DNA from: an uncultured Prevotellaceae bacterium | GTDB taxonomy: Bacteria; Bacteroidota; Bacteroidia; Bacteroidales; Bacteroidaceae | Assembly: GCA_937910905.1 (NCBI GenBank) | Contig: CALEPV010000074.1 | Location: 1-51,280, forward strand | Length of the DNA: 51,280 bases | Direction: 5' to 3' | In this document: one piece after another, positions 34,397-42,429 of the stretch | Layout of the letters: the number at the start of each line of letters is the position of its first letter | Position numbering within the stretch: the stretch's first letter is position 1 | Notes under the pieces: model-generated | Told to the model about the DNA's origin: nothing | Databases searched by the model: none | The model's input: only the letters and a program-made list of their open reading frames with translations | Position numbers and translations under genes: made by a program

Positions 34397-35145
34397 TCGG
34401 CTGCTAGTCTCATTAGGTGAACTGCCACCAGTGCTGCTGTCTCTGTGCGCAGACGGCTGGTGCCCAGGCTGATGCTGCGGAAGCCATGCTGCTGAGCTGC
34501 GTGCACCTCGTCGATGCTGAAGTCGCCTTCGGGCCCTACCAGCACCAGGCAATCTGCGTATGTGCCGGCTTGAAGTAGCGAGTGCAGGTGCGGTTTGGCT
34601 GCGGCAGCATCGGGTGCCGCTGTGCTGTCGATGTCGGCTTGGTCGTAGCAATGGGCTATGAAGCGCTGGGCTGGCAGGTCGCTTCGCTTGATGAACGATG
34701 CGAAGGGCTGCATGTCCTCCAGTGTAGGCTTCCATGCCTTGTGGCTCTGCTTCATGGCTGAAATAATTATGCGCTCAAGACGGTCGGTCTTAAGCGCACG
34801 CCGCTCAGAGAAGCGGCAATCCAGCAGCGTCAGCCGGTCCATGCCTATCTCCGTAGCTTTCTCTGCCAGCCACTCCATGCGGTCAACGTTCTTGGTCGGT
34901 GCGACAGCCAGATGTATCTGTCCTCGCCATGCGGGCTGCTGTGGCAGGGTTGAGATGATATCGTAGCGGCAATGGTGATTTCCGGCCTGGGTGATGACGG
35001 CTTCGTAGAAGGTGCCGCAGCCGTCCATCAAGCATATCTCGTCGCCAGCTTGAAGCCGCAGCACTCGTGTGGCGTGGGAGGCTTCGTCCGACGGCAGCTC
35101 GCAATCCAGCGGGGCGGGGTGGTAGAAGTAGCGTTGTTCTTTCAT
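34393..35145 (-). CDS. rsmE: 16S rRNA (uracil-1498-N3)-methyltransferase
   Basis: The 250-residue SPOUT methyltransferase methylates U1498 of 16S rRNA. It has an N-terminal PUA-like domain (HATRVLRLQAGDEICLMDG) and the C-terminal knot with LVGPEGDFSIDEV and ISLGTSRLRTETAALVA for AdoMet binding. Size and motif order are standard. It is translationally coupled to the lipoprotein gene downstream. Confidence 0.95.
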   Translation of the reverse strand: MKEQRYFYHPAPLDCELPSDEASHATRVLRLQAGDEICLMDGCGTFYEAVITQAGNHHCRYDIISTLPQQPAWRGQIHLAVAPTKNVDRMEWLAEKATEIGMDRLTLLDCRFSERRALKTDRLERIIISAMKQSHKAWKPTLEDMQPFASFIKRSDLPAQRFIAHCYDQADIDSTAAPDAAAAKPHLHSLLQAGTYADCLVLVGPEGDFSIDEVHAAQQHGFRSISLGTSRLRTETAALVAVHLMRLAAE

Positions 35146-35168
35146 TCAGCGTTGTGGCGTATCGTCGC

Positions 35169-35816
35169 TCAGAAGGGCAGAATCTCGCTGTCGTCATCCG
35201 GGCTGGAAGGATGGTCCAGGAGGTTCTGTCGGATGCTGTTCAGAGCCGCTTCGTTTTCCTCGGCCGTGCGCCGCTTCAGCTCGTCGCGCAACTGCGATGC
35301 CAGTTCGTAGTTCTCGGTGGCTATAGCGTTGTCCAGCGCATCCTCTATGAGCTTGCGGCTCAGGTTGTTGATGTTCACGGCGTAGGCCTGATCGCCTATT
35401 TTGTGCATGTACTGCATCTCCAGCAGCTCGTCCTCGATGACTATCGGGCAATGGCTCACCACAGCGAGCGTTAGTCCGTCGACAGCAGTACAATGCTCTA
35501 TTGCCTGTGTTTCCTCCTCACCCCGATGGCACACGATACGGCAGATGAAGCTTCCGTCCAGTATGGCCGTGAGCTCCACGTAGGACATCTCGATGCCGAA
35601 TTTCCTCATCATCTGCACGCTGATGTCGCCTATGCTGACTGGCAGATTGAACGGCATGTTCATCTTGTCGCGAGTCATCAGCATCACGGCGTTGCGTAAC
35701 GGTACGCGCAGCGGCAGCATCCTGTCGCCGTTCTTCTCGCGCAGCAGTATGAGAGCTCCCTCATCGTTTTTGGAAACGGTGGTGGCAACTGAATGTATCT
35801 CTAGTTTACGTAGCAC
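35169..35816 (-). CDS. Bifunctional nuclease family protein with UVR motif
   Basis: The 215-residue protein has an N-terminal bifunctional nuclease (DUF151) domain (about 1-135, with LPLRVPLRNAVML and SYVELTAILDGSFICRI) and a C-terminal UvrB/UvrC motif (about 160-195, AIATENYELASQLRDELKRR). The combination is common in Bacteroidetes; activity on nucleic acids is assumed from the family, not shown here. The start is GTG, because no ATG occurs before the conserved N-terminal strand. A short stretch in the gap upstream (35817-35873) repeats TATGGTC. Confidence 0.88.
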   Translation of the reverse strand: MLRKLEIHSVATTVSKNDEGALILLREKNGDRMLPLRVPLRNAVMLMTRDKMNMPFNLPVSIGDISVQMMRKFGIEMSYVELTAILDGSFICRIVCHRGEEETQAIEHCTAVDGLTLAVVSHCPIVIEDELLEMQYMHKIGDQAYAVNINNLSRKLIEDALDNAIATENYELASQLRDELKRRTAEENEAALNSIRQNLLDHPSSPDDDSEILPF

Positions 35817-35873
35817 GGTGCAATGTGTTCTGTTTATATGTTCAACATGTGTTAATGTCTATGGTCCTATGGT

Positions 35874-37166
35874 CTAACCTTCAACGGGTTTCTTGCTGTC
35901 CTTGAAGAATATGGCGAAAAGTATTGCAACCACGAAGGCGTAGGCTGCAAAGATGTACCAGCATTGCTGCCAGCCTGCTATGGCGTCGTGGGCCATCTGT
36001 TGAGTGACGGTTTCTCCCTGCTCGAAGGATGGCACGTAGTAGCTCTGTATGGCTCCGGCAGCCTGCATTCCTATGGCTGCGCCCAGACCGTTGGTCATCA
36101 TCATGAATAGACCTTGGGCAGAGCTGCGTATGTTCTCGTCGGTCTCCTGGTTCACAAACAGCGAGCCTGAGATGTTGAAGAAGTCGAAGGCTACGCCGTA
36201 GACAATCATCGACAGCACGAACAACCACACGCCGCCAGACGGATTGCCGAGTCCGAAGAACAGGAAGCGCAGCGTCCACGCCAGCAGAGCTATGAGTATC
36301 ACGCGCTTGATGCCGAACTTGCTCAAGAAGTATGGTATGAGCAGTATGCACAGCGTCTCGCTAATCTGCGAGAGCGATGTCAGTATCACAGGGTATTTCA
36401 CCGCGAAGGTGTCGGCATACTCCGCGATGCCCTGGAATGTCGTCAAGTAAGGTGTAGCATAGCCGTTGGTAATCTGCAGGCACACGCCCAGCAGCATAGA
36501 GAACAGGAAGAACAGAGCCATGCGAGGGTTCAGGAACAGCTTGAAAGCCTTGAGCCCCAAAGCCTCGACTATTGATTTCTTGCGCGAATCGTCGTTGGCC
36601 ACCTTCATTGCGGGCATGGTCAGCGAGTAGGCTGCCATGATCAGGCTCAGCGCACCGCTCACGCCCAGCTGCCACGCTGTGTCGTGCAGACCGAGCAGGT
36701 TGATGGCCCACATGCAACAGATGAAACCTACCGTGCCCCACACACGTATGGGCGGAAAAGCCTTGACAGAATCCTGTCCGTCGCCCTCCAGAGCTGCGTA
36801 TGCCACGGAGTAGCCCAGCGCTATAGTAGGCATGAAAAATGCCACGGATATCGAGTAGAGCGTGAACAGCGGCCAAAACTCAACGGCTTCGCCGGCTCCG
36901 ATGGCGTAGCTGCAAGCAGCCAGCATGAACAGTCCTGCCAGCGTGTGGCACAGGCTCAGCACGCGCTGTCCCTGCATCCAGCGGTCGGCCACCATGCCCA
37001 TCAGCGCTGGCATGAAGATGCTCACAAAGCCCTGCATACTGTAGAAGTGGCGGATGTCCTCGCCCATGCCCATTTTGTTCAGGTAGATGCCCAGCGAGAT
37101 GAGGTAGGCGCCCCATACGGCGAACTCCAAATAGTTGAGAATGATAAGTTTGATCTTTAGGCTCAT
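35874..37166 (-). CDS. Nucleoside transporter, MFS/NHS family (NupG-like)
   Basis: The 430-residue protein has twelve predicted helices and begins MSLKIKLIILNYLEFAVWGAY, the opening of the nucleoside:H+ symporter family, with PALMGMVADRWM in the loop between helices 2 and 3 and NISGSLFVNQETDENIRSSAQG later. It imports nucleosides across the inner membrane. It has no close operon partner; the region upstream to 37346 is purine-rich repeat DNA. Confidence 0.92.
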   Translation of the reverse strand: MSLKIKLIILNYLEFAVWGAYLISLGIYLNKMGMGEDIRHFYSMQGFVSIFMPALMGMVADRWMQGQRVLSLCHTLAGLFMLAACSYAIGAGEAVEFWPLFTLYSISVAFFMPTIALGYSVAYAALEGDGQDSVKAFPPIRVWGTVGFICCMWAINLLGLHDTAWQLGVSGALSLIMAAYSLTMPAMKVANDDSRKKSIVEALGLKAFKLFLNPRMALFFLFSMLLGVCLQITNGYATPYLTTFQGIAEYADTFAVKYPVILTSLSQISETLCILLIPYFLSKFGIKRVILIALLAWTLRFLFFGLGNPSGGVWLFVLSMIVYGVAFDFFNISGSLFVNQETDENIRSSAQGLFMMMTNGLGAAIGMQAAGAIQSYYVPSFEQGETVTQQMAHDAIAGWQQCWYIFAAYAFVVAILFAIFFKDSKKPVEG

Positions 37167-37346
37167 GGCTTAGCTGGTTTGGAGGGTTGGAAGGGTAGAA
37201 GTTTAAGGAATGGTGTGGAGGGGGTGGGAAGAAAAGATGATTTGGAGGGTCGGAAAGATTGAAAAGTTGGAAGGTTGCAAGGTTGAAACGCTGAAGAATC
37301 AGACTGCTGAAACGTCCAACGTCTCAACCTTCCATCAGTCCGACAT
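37167..37346 (+). repeat. G-rich degenerate repeat tract between two minus-strand genes
   Basis: The plus strand repeats words such as GGAGGGTTGGAAGGG, GGAAGGTTGCAAGGTTG and GGTCGGAAAG without an exact period, then returns the complement (CTCAACCTTCC) near 37322-37332. This GGTTGGAAGG type is another low-complexity intergenic repeat I recognise from the phylum. No gene is seen in it. Confidence 0.65.
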
Positions 37347-37760
37347 TTACTTATTAGGGTCTTCGCAAAGTTCGGTCAGTACGCCGGCTGTCGACTTCGG
37401 ATGCAGGAATGCGATGTTGAGACCATCAGCACCCTTGCGCGTAGCGGCATCAATCAGGCGTACGCCCTTGGCATCGACTTCAGCCAGCGCGTTGGCCACA
37501 CCGTCCTCGATGCAGAAAGCGACGTGGTGCACACCCTTGTTGCCCTTGTCCAGCCACTTCTGGATGGTGCTCTCAGGGCATGTGGGCTCCAGCAGCTCCA
37601 GCTTCACTTCTCCCACTTTCAGGAATGCAGTCTTAACCTTCTGGTCCTCAACCACTTCGGTCTTGTAGCACTTCAGGCCAAGTACGCTCTCGAAATAAGG
37701 CAATACTTCTTCGATGCTCTGCACGGCAATGCCCAGATGCTCAATCTTTGAAATTTTCAT
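37347..37760 (-). CDS. mce: Methylmalonyl-CoA epimerase
   Basis: The 137-residue glyoxalase-fold enzyme interconverts (R)- and (S)-methylmalonyl-CoA in the succinate-propionate route. Metal ligands are visible in KIEHLGIAV (His), HHVAFCIED (His) and the C-terminal Glu in VLTELCED. Length and start are standard. The carboxylase and mutase subunits are not in the window. Its promoter element is at 37813-37820. Confidence 0.93.
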   Translation of the reverse strand: MKISKIEHLGIAVQSIEEVLPYFESVLGLKCYKTEVVEDQKVKTAFLKVGEVKLELLEPTCPESTIQKWLDKGNKGVHHVAFCIEDGVANALAEVDAKGVRLIDAATRKGADGLNIAFLHPKSTAGVLTELCEDPNK

Positions 37761-37812
37761 GTTCGTTTTTGTTTTGGTTATTAAGGTTAGGTATGTTTTT
37801 GAAATAACTCTG

Positions 37813-37820
37813 CAAAGTTA
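37813..37820 (-). promoter_or_regulatory. -7 element for mce
   Basis: Minus-strand TAACTTTG matches TAnnTTTG; expected start near 37809 with a leader of about 49 nt. Confidence 0.6.
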
Positions 37821-38322
37821 ACACTTTTTTTTGTATCGTGTTCCTTTTTATAAAGAGAATCTCTCCGAATGTTACTCAATTCGCCATTTAGCCGCACTGA
37901 ATTTCCATATCTTCTGCGCCCAGAGCGGATGATGAGCCTCAGCACAGAGGTTGCCCAGCTGAAGTCCCCGACGGGCTTTGTGTGCGCAGGTAGATGCGCA
38001 TTGGATAGCATGTATTCCACGATTCACGATGCTCACCAGCAACCTGGCTTCAAGAAACGTCACCCCCTTGCCTGGGGAACATGTGCACACACGGCAATGA
38101 CGAAATCGTTTTCTCATCTCTACGTGATTTAAGTGTAACATAAAATGTAAAAGAACACTTGGACGTCCCCTCTCCCGAAGGGCATCCCTGGAGGCAGCGA
38201 AGCCCCATTCTGTTACACGTTCACGCGAGTGATTCTATCGATCCGTACATGCCAGTTTTCGCTAATCAGCGGCGAAAATACCTCCCTTTCTTCAATCAGA
38301 CAAATTCCCAGGCCATTTTCGG

Positions 38323-38340
38323 TTCAGGACAAGTCCTGAA
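38323..38340. other. 18-bp palindrome near repeat array 3
   Basis: TTCAGGACAAGTCCTGAA has 8-bp perfect arms around AA. It lies 39 nt from array 3, downstream of the FHA gene. No U-run follows on either strand. A similar-sized palindrome with the same central ACAAGT adjoins array 2. Confidence 0.55.
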
Positions 38341-38379
38341 ATGATACACCTATATTATATGTAATGTAGCATCATGCCG

Positions 38380-38489
38380 TTCAAGGCTCAACAGCACGTC
38401 CTTCAAGGCTCAACAGCACGTCCTTCAAGGCTCAACAGCACGCTGATGAAGCTGCAACACCACGCTGTTCAAGCCTCAAGCACCCGCTG
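38380..38489 (+). repeat. Array of five 22-bp tandem repeats (array 3)
   Basis: Units lie at 38380-38401, 38402-38423, 38424-38445, 38446-38467 and 38468-38489; the first two are identical, with core TTCAAGGCTCAACAGCACG. Read on the strand of the FHA gene the unit begins CAGCGTGCTG, comparable to CAGCGCGGTG of array 2. The fifth unit contains the FHA stop codon (38476-38478), so the array overlaps the gene end. Confidence 0.92.
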
Positions 38490-39030
38490 CGTGGAAAATC
38501 ATGGTGGTGGCACCGATGGTGATGATAGCTTCGTTGTCGAGATGCAGACGGTCGTTGTCGCGAAGTATGTCGTTGCCTAGGAATGTGCCAGTGCCGGACG
38601 GTGCGTCGCGAAGGGTGTAGACAAGGGCGCCCTTGCGGTTGCGGCTAACGTTGATGATGCAATGGGTAGTGTCCATGCTGGGGTCCACGGTCTCAATAGG
38701 CTGGTTGATGGTGGTGCCTCTCACCTGACGCCCTATGACGTTGTCGCCCATCTGCAGCTTGAGCGTCTGGCTGTAGTGGAAGGTATTCTCAATCACCTGC
38801 AGATGCCCGTAGTCGGCTTCGTCCTGTGCAGCATCTGAGCTGTTCTTCTGGCTGGCAGCAGCTTCGCGCTTCTCTTCCTTGCGCGTCTTGAGCAGGGTGG
38901 AAGCACCTATGCGTATACCGAACTGCTTGTGGCAGTCCTGGCATTCAAAAATCAGCGTTGCGCCCTCTTCATAGCGTGTCTCGTCGAAAGTGATGGAAAG
39001 CCCGCACTTGGGGCAGCGTACTCTCTTCAT
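38476..39030 (-). CDS. FHA-domain protein with zinc-ribbon N-terminus
   Basis: The 184-residue protein starts with a zinc ribbon of the MJ0042 kind (CPKCG at 5-9, CQDCHKQF about 30-37), a charged linker (about 48-72) and a forkhead-associated domain (about 90-180, NVIGRQ, then SMDTTHCIINV and SGTGTFLGND) that would bind phosphothreonine peptides. No kinase is adjacent. The start overlaps the upstream gene stop as ATGA. The last codons lie in a repeat unit. Confidence 0.88.
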   Translation of the reverse strand: MKRVRCPKCGLSITFDETRYEEGATLIFECQDCHKQFGIRIGASTLLKTRKEEKREAAASQKNSSDAAQDEADYGHLQVIENTFHYSQTLKLQMGDNVIGRQVRGTTINQPIETVDPSMDTTHCIINVSRNRKGALVYTLRDAPSGTGTFLGNDILRDNDRLHLDNEAIITIGATTMIFHAAGA

Positions 39031-40076
39031 GGATGGAGTGGGGTGGATGGCAGCTGCATCACCCAGGCTGTCTCAAGCTCGCGGCTCTGGTGGTGCAGAT
39101 ATACGGCTTCTGTGTAGGCTTCTGTTTCTGATTGATAGCCTGTTAGAACTACTCGCCTCATCTTGCCGTTGAACATAATCTCGGCATTCGTGTAGCCCTT
39201 GTCGTGCAGCTTGCTCACGAAAGTCTCTGCGTTCTTCTGGCTGATGGCACTCGCCAGCACTACGACGTAGGGAGTAGCTTTCTGGACTGCTGGGGCGGCT
39301 TTTTCCGGAGCTTCTACGGCAACTGTAGCTTCTGAAACAGCAGGAGTTCCTGAAACAGCAGGAGCATCAGATACAGCTGGAGTTTCTGTGCCTTTTGTGC
39401 TCTCTACGCCCTTAGTCTTCTCTGTGCTCTCTGTGGCCACTTGTGTAGCTTTATCGTAGCTGATGATGCTGGCCTGCTGGGTGCTGGGAGCTGGTGTCGG
39501 CAGTTGGGCTGGTCCCATGATCAGCAGGCAGGCCACTATCATGGCAGCTATCATAGCTGTATAGCGCAGGGCACGGCGGCTGATGCGTATGGTGATGTGT
39601 GTGTCGTCGCTGGCCTGGCGTATGCGGCGGCGTGCGGTCTTGCTGCGCTGGAGCGATGACAGCAGCGGGAACGTGAAGCCGTCCAGCGCGAAGAAGGCGG
39701 GAGTGACCACCCCTGCCAGACAGGGAGCGAAATCCAGCTGTCCGTCCTCGTTCTGCGACAGCACACCCAGCGAACCGAAGTCCACCTGCCCATCGGCCAG
39801 AAGCTGCTGGCGCAGGTCCAATATGAGCTGCTGGACGGCGCGCTTGGCATCGCTGGTGCTGATGTGGCGATAGCGGGCTATCGTGTCGACCAGCAGACCG
39901 TCGTCCTGCGTGACATCCGGCGTGAAGCGAACCATGCGCTTGGGCGGCAGGAACAGAGCCTCCTCCTCAACGCGCGAAGCAGGTACGGCCAGCGTGATGA
40001 AGGCTCCGAACTGTGGCAGCACCACACAATCGTGGGTCAGCAGCAGATGCTCTATGTAGATGGGTAAATCGCTCAT
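39027..40076 (-). CDS. HU-CCDC81-like and SPOR domain membrane protein
   Basis: The 349-residue protein begins MSDLPIYIEHLLLTHDCVVLP, the start of the bacterial CCDC81-type HU domain (about 1-130), then a basic stretch, one membrane helix (about 172-190), a low-complexity region with repeated PAVS[DEG] (about 225-255) and a C-terminal SPOR domain (about 268-340) that in other proteins binds denuded peptidoglycan at the septum. The frame is open to 40199, but a -7 element at 40084-40091 and homology place the start at 40076. It is coupled to the FHA gene. Confidence 0.87.
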   Translation of the reverse strand: MSDLPIYIEHLLLTHDCVVLPQFGAFITLAVPASRVEEEALFLPPKRMVRFTPDVTQDDGLLVDTIARYRHISTSDAKRAVQQLILDLRQQLLADGQVDFGSLGVLSQNEDGQLDFAPCLAGVVTPAFFALDGFTFPLLSSLQRSKTARRRIRQASDDTHITIRISRRALRYTAMIAAMIVACLLIMGPAQLPTPAPSTQQASIISYDKATQVATESTEKTKGVESTKGTETPAVSDAPAVSGTPAVSEATVAVEAPEKAAPAVQKATPYVVVLASAISQKNAETFVSKLHDKGYTNAEIMFNGKMRRVVLTGYQSETEAYTEAVYLHHQSRELETAWVMQLPSTPLHP

Positions 40077-40083
40077 TCGACGG

Positions 40084-40091
40084 CAAAGGTA
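40084..40091 (-). promoter_or_regulatory. -7 element 7 nt before the HU/SPOR start codon
   Basis: Minus-strand TACCTTTG; the predicted start near 40080 leaves a leader of only a few nucleotides before the ATG at 40076. Confidence 0.6.
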
Positions 40092-40163
40092 GGGTAATTT
40101 ATTTGTATGGCGAACAGAATGAGGAAAATTATTTTGTGTCTGCCAGAATAACTGCAAGCTGAT

Positions 40164-40194
40164 TTGGTAGTCTCGCAGGAATGTTGTACATTTG
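40164..40194 (+). promoter_or_regulatory. Promoter of ugd (TTG-N20-TACATTTG)
   Basis: TTG at 40164-40166 and TACATTTG at 40187-40194, spacing 20 nt. The expected leader is about 60 nt. It probably drives the plus-strand run that begins at 40258. Confidence 0.7.
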
Positions 40195-40257
40195 CACAAA
40201 ATATAGAACTAATAACACAACAGCGGGCATTCAGCCCGTAATCATCACAACTGAACT

Positions 40258-41571
40258 ATGAACATAGCTATCGTTGGTACTGGCTACGTTGGATTGGTGA
40301 CTGGTACTTGTTTTGCCGAAATCGGTGTTGATGTGACATGCGTGGACGTTGATCCAGCCAAGATTGAGAAGCTGGAGCACGGAGAGATACCCATATACGA
40401 GCCAGGCCTGAAGGATATGGTGCTGCGCAACAAGCAGGCAGGACGTCTGCACTTCACCACCGACCTGCGCACATGCCTGGACAGCGTGCAGGTAGTGTTC
40501 TCGGCAGTAGGCACTCCTCCCGATGAGGACGGCAGCGCCGACCTGAAGTATGTGCTGCAGGTGGCTCGCACCATCGGTGAGAACATGAACGACTATAAAC
40601 TCGTGGTGACCAAGTCCACCGTACCCGTAGGCACGGCCAAGAAGGTGCGTGCAGCCATCGAGGACGAGCTGAAGAAGCGCAGCGTGGACATCCCGTTCGA
40701 CGTGGCATCCAACCCTGAGTTTCTGAAGGAAGGTAGCGCTGTGGCCGACTTCATGAGCCCCGACCGCGTGGTGGTAGGCGTGGAGAGCGACAAGGCCCGC
40801 GAGCTGATGACACGCCTATACAAGCCTTTCGTGCTGCAGAACTTCCGCGTGATATTCATGGACATTCCTTCGGCAGAGATGACCAAGTATGCAGCCAACT
40901 CGATGCTGGCAACCCGCATCTCCTTCATGAACGACATAGCCAACCTGTGTGAGCTGGTGGGTGCCGATGTAAATATGGTACGTGCGGGCATAGGCTCCGA
41001 CACACGTATAGGCCGCAAGTTCCTCTATGCAGGCTGCGGCTACGGCGGCTCCTGCTTCCCCAAGGATGTGAAAGCACTCATCAAGACCGCCCAGCAGAAT
41101 GGCTACGATATGCGCGTGCTACAGGCTGTGGAGGATGTCAACGAGAGCCAGAAGAGCATACTGTTCCGCAAGCTGGAAGCTGCCTTCGAAGGCCAGTTGG
41201 CCGGCAAGACAGTTGCCATCTGGGGATTGGCCTTCAAGCCCGAGACCGACGATATGCGCGAGGCACCAGCCCTGATTCTGATTGAGAAGCTGCGTGCTGC
41301 TGGATGCAATGTGCGCGTCTACGACCCAGAGGCTATGCTGGAATGCCGCCGCAGGGTGGGCGATGTGGTGTACTACGCCACCGACCACTACGACGCCCTG
41401 CTCGACGCCGACGCCCTGCTGCTGGTCACCGAGTGGAAGGCATTCCGCCTGCCGGCATGGCCTGTAGTTAAGAAGACCATGCGCCGCCCGCTGGTCATCG
41501 ACGGACGCAACATCTACGATGCACACGAGCTGCAGGACTGCGGCTTCGAATACCATTGCATCGGACGCTAA
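40258..41571 (+). CDS. ugd: UDP-glucose 6-dehydrogenase
   Basis: The 437-residue enzyme oxidises UDP-glucose to UDP-glucuronate with two NAD. It has the N-terminal Rossmann motif GTGYVG (7-12), YEPGL, NPEFLKEG, the catalytic Cys266 in GGSCFPKD, and the C-terminal UDP-binding domain with WGLAFKPETDDMREAP. It supplies uronic acid for capsule, exopolysaccharide or LPS. Glycosyltransferases that might use it lie more than 31 kb away in this window. Confidence 0.96.
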   Translation: MNIAIVGTGYVGLVTGTCFAEIGVDVTCVDVDPAKIEKLEHGEIPIYEPGLKDMVLRNKQAGRLHFTTDLRTCLDSVQVVFSAVGTPPDEDGSADLKYVLQVARTIGENMNDYKLVVTKSTVPVGTAKKVRAAIEDELKKRSVDIPFDVASNPEFLKEGSAVADFMSPDRVVVGVESDKARELMTRLYKPFVLQNFRVIFMDIPSAEMTKYAANSMLATRISFMNDIANLCELVGADVNMVRAGIGSDTRIGRKFLYAGCGYGGSCFPKDVKALIKTAQQNGYDMRVLQAVEDVNESQKSILFRKLEAAFEGQLAGKTVAIWGLAFKPETDDMREAPALILIEKLRAAGCNVRVYDPEAMLECRRRVGDVVYYATDHYDALLDADALLLVTEWKAFRLPAWPVVKKTMRRPLVIDGRNIYDAHELQDCGFEYHCIGR

Positions 41572-41580
41572 ACGCACGCT

Positions 41581-42420
41581 ATGATGAGAAGTGTCAAGCT
41601 GAGATTCACTCCATTCGCATGGCTCATGCTGCTGGTTGCAGCATGTAGCCCCACTGGCGGCAGCCAAGAGGCCGCATCCGATGCCGAAACTCCGCAGGAA
41701 GCAGCTGTAGACGCTGATGCTATGGCGCGGCTGGCAGGCATCTGGGTGAACGAAGACACGAATGCCGTGCTGCTCAAGGTGGAGGGCGACAGCATCGTGT
41801 ATGCCGACAGCACCGTCGTGCCAGCACGCTTTGTCGTGAGAAACGACACTCTGGTGGTGATGGGTGTGGAGGAGATGCACTATGCCATAGAGCAGATCAG
41901 CGACGACGTGTTCTACTATCAGACACTAACCGGAGAGAGCATACACTTGGTGCGCTCGCACTCGCCGGCCGACACGCTGGCATTCTGCCACACGGAGCCG
42001 GAAGCCATTGAGCTGGATGCCGCCCCAGTGGAGCGCGACACCGTGATGTATGCTCCATCGGGCAAGCGCTACCATCTGTACGTCAAGGTCAATCCCTCGC
42101 TCAGTAAAGTGTACGTGAACAGCTACAACGAGGAGGGCATGGCTGTGCGCACAGCATACTACGACAACGTGGTGCACATTGGTGTGTTCAACGGCGCTAC
42201 GCGCATCTGCTCTCACGACTTCCGCAAGGCCGACTTTGCCGACTTCGTACCATCGGCGTTCTACGACAGCGCCGTGCTGGCAAATATCGAGTTCGGCCGT
42301 ATCGACGAGGAGGGCACACACTTCCAGGCAGAACTGAGCCAGCCGGAGAGCTATACCAGCTATGTGGTGAACATCATGGTGAGCCACGAAGGTGAGATAA
42401 CAGTAGAAGCCGTAGAGTAG
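41581..42420 (+). CDS. Lipoprotein of unknown function (DUF4738-like)
   Basis: The 279-residue product has a lipoprotein signal with lipobox VAAC (Cys near 23), an Ala/Glu-rich spacer (about 30-50) and a beta-rich region LAGIWVNEDTNAVLLKVEGDS followed by a second half (about 150-279) with YHLYVKVNPS and TSYVVNIMVSHEGEI, resembling Bacteroidetes DUF4738. ATG 41584 is an alternative start. It is 9 nt after ugd and 9 nt before the helicase-nuclease gene, so co-transcription is likely although roles are unrelated. Confidence 0.8.
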   Translation: MMRSVKLRFTPFAWLMLLVAACSPTGGSQEAASDAETPQEAAVDADAMARLAGIWVNEDTNAVLLKVEGDSIVYADSTVVPARFVVRNDTLVVMGVEEMHYAIEQISDDVFYYQTLTGESIHLVRSHSPADTLAFCHTEPEAIELDAAPVERDTVMYAPSGKRYHLYVKVNPSLSKVYVNSYNEEGMAVRTAYYDNVVHIGVFNGATRICSHDFRKADFADFVPSAFYDSAVLANIEFGRIDEEGTHFQAELSQPESYTSYVVNIMVSHEGEITVEAVE

Positions 42421-42429
42421 GGAAAAATC

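Larger units (their letters stand above)
37761..38475. other. 715-nt gap without a convincing gene
   Basis: Contents: the mce leader and promoter; a stretch at about 37865-38135 that is open in several frames on both strands (87-89 codons) without recognisable protein features and with short self-complementary pieces (TGCGCA twice around 37988-38002; CCCC/GGGG near 38067-38079); unremarkable sequence at 38136-38320; an 18-bp palindrome TTCAGGACAAGTCCTGAA at 38323-38340; and most of repeat array 3. A structured RNA or a decayed gene are possible for the first part; I cannot support either. Confidence 0.5.

Noticed and set aside
34397..34735. Upstream extension of the DUF4836-like lipoprotein
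   Set aside because: It lies entirely within rsmE in another frame and would remove the lipoprotein signal from the N-terminus.
37787..38141. Small protein genes in the long gap (77-89 codons, both strands)
   Set aside because: The translations have no domain, signal peptide or consistent composition, and several frames are open at once.
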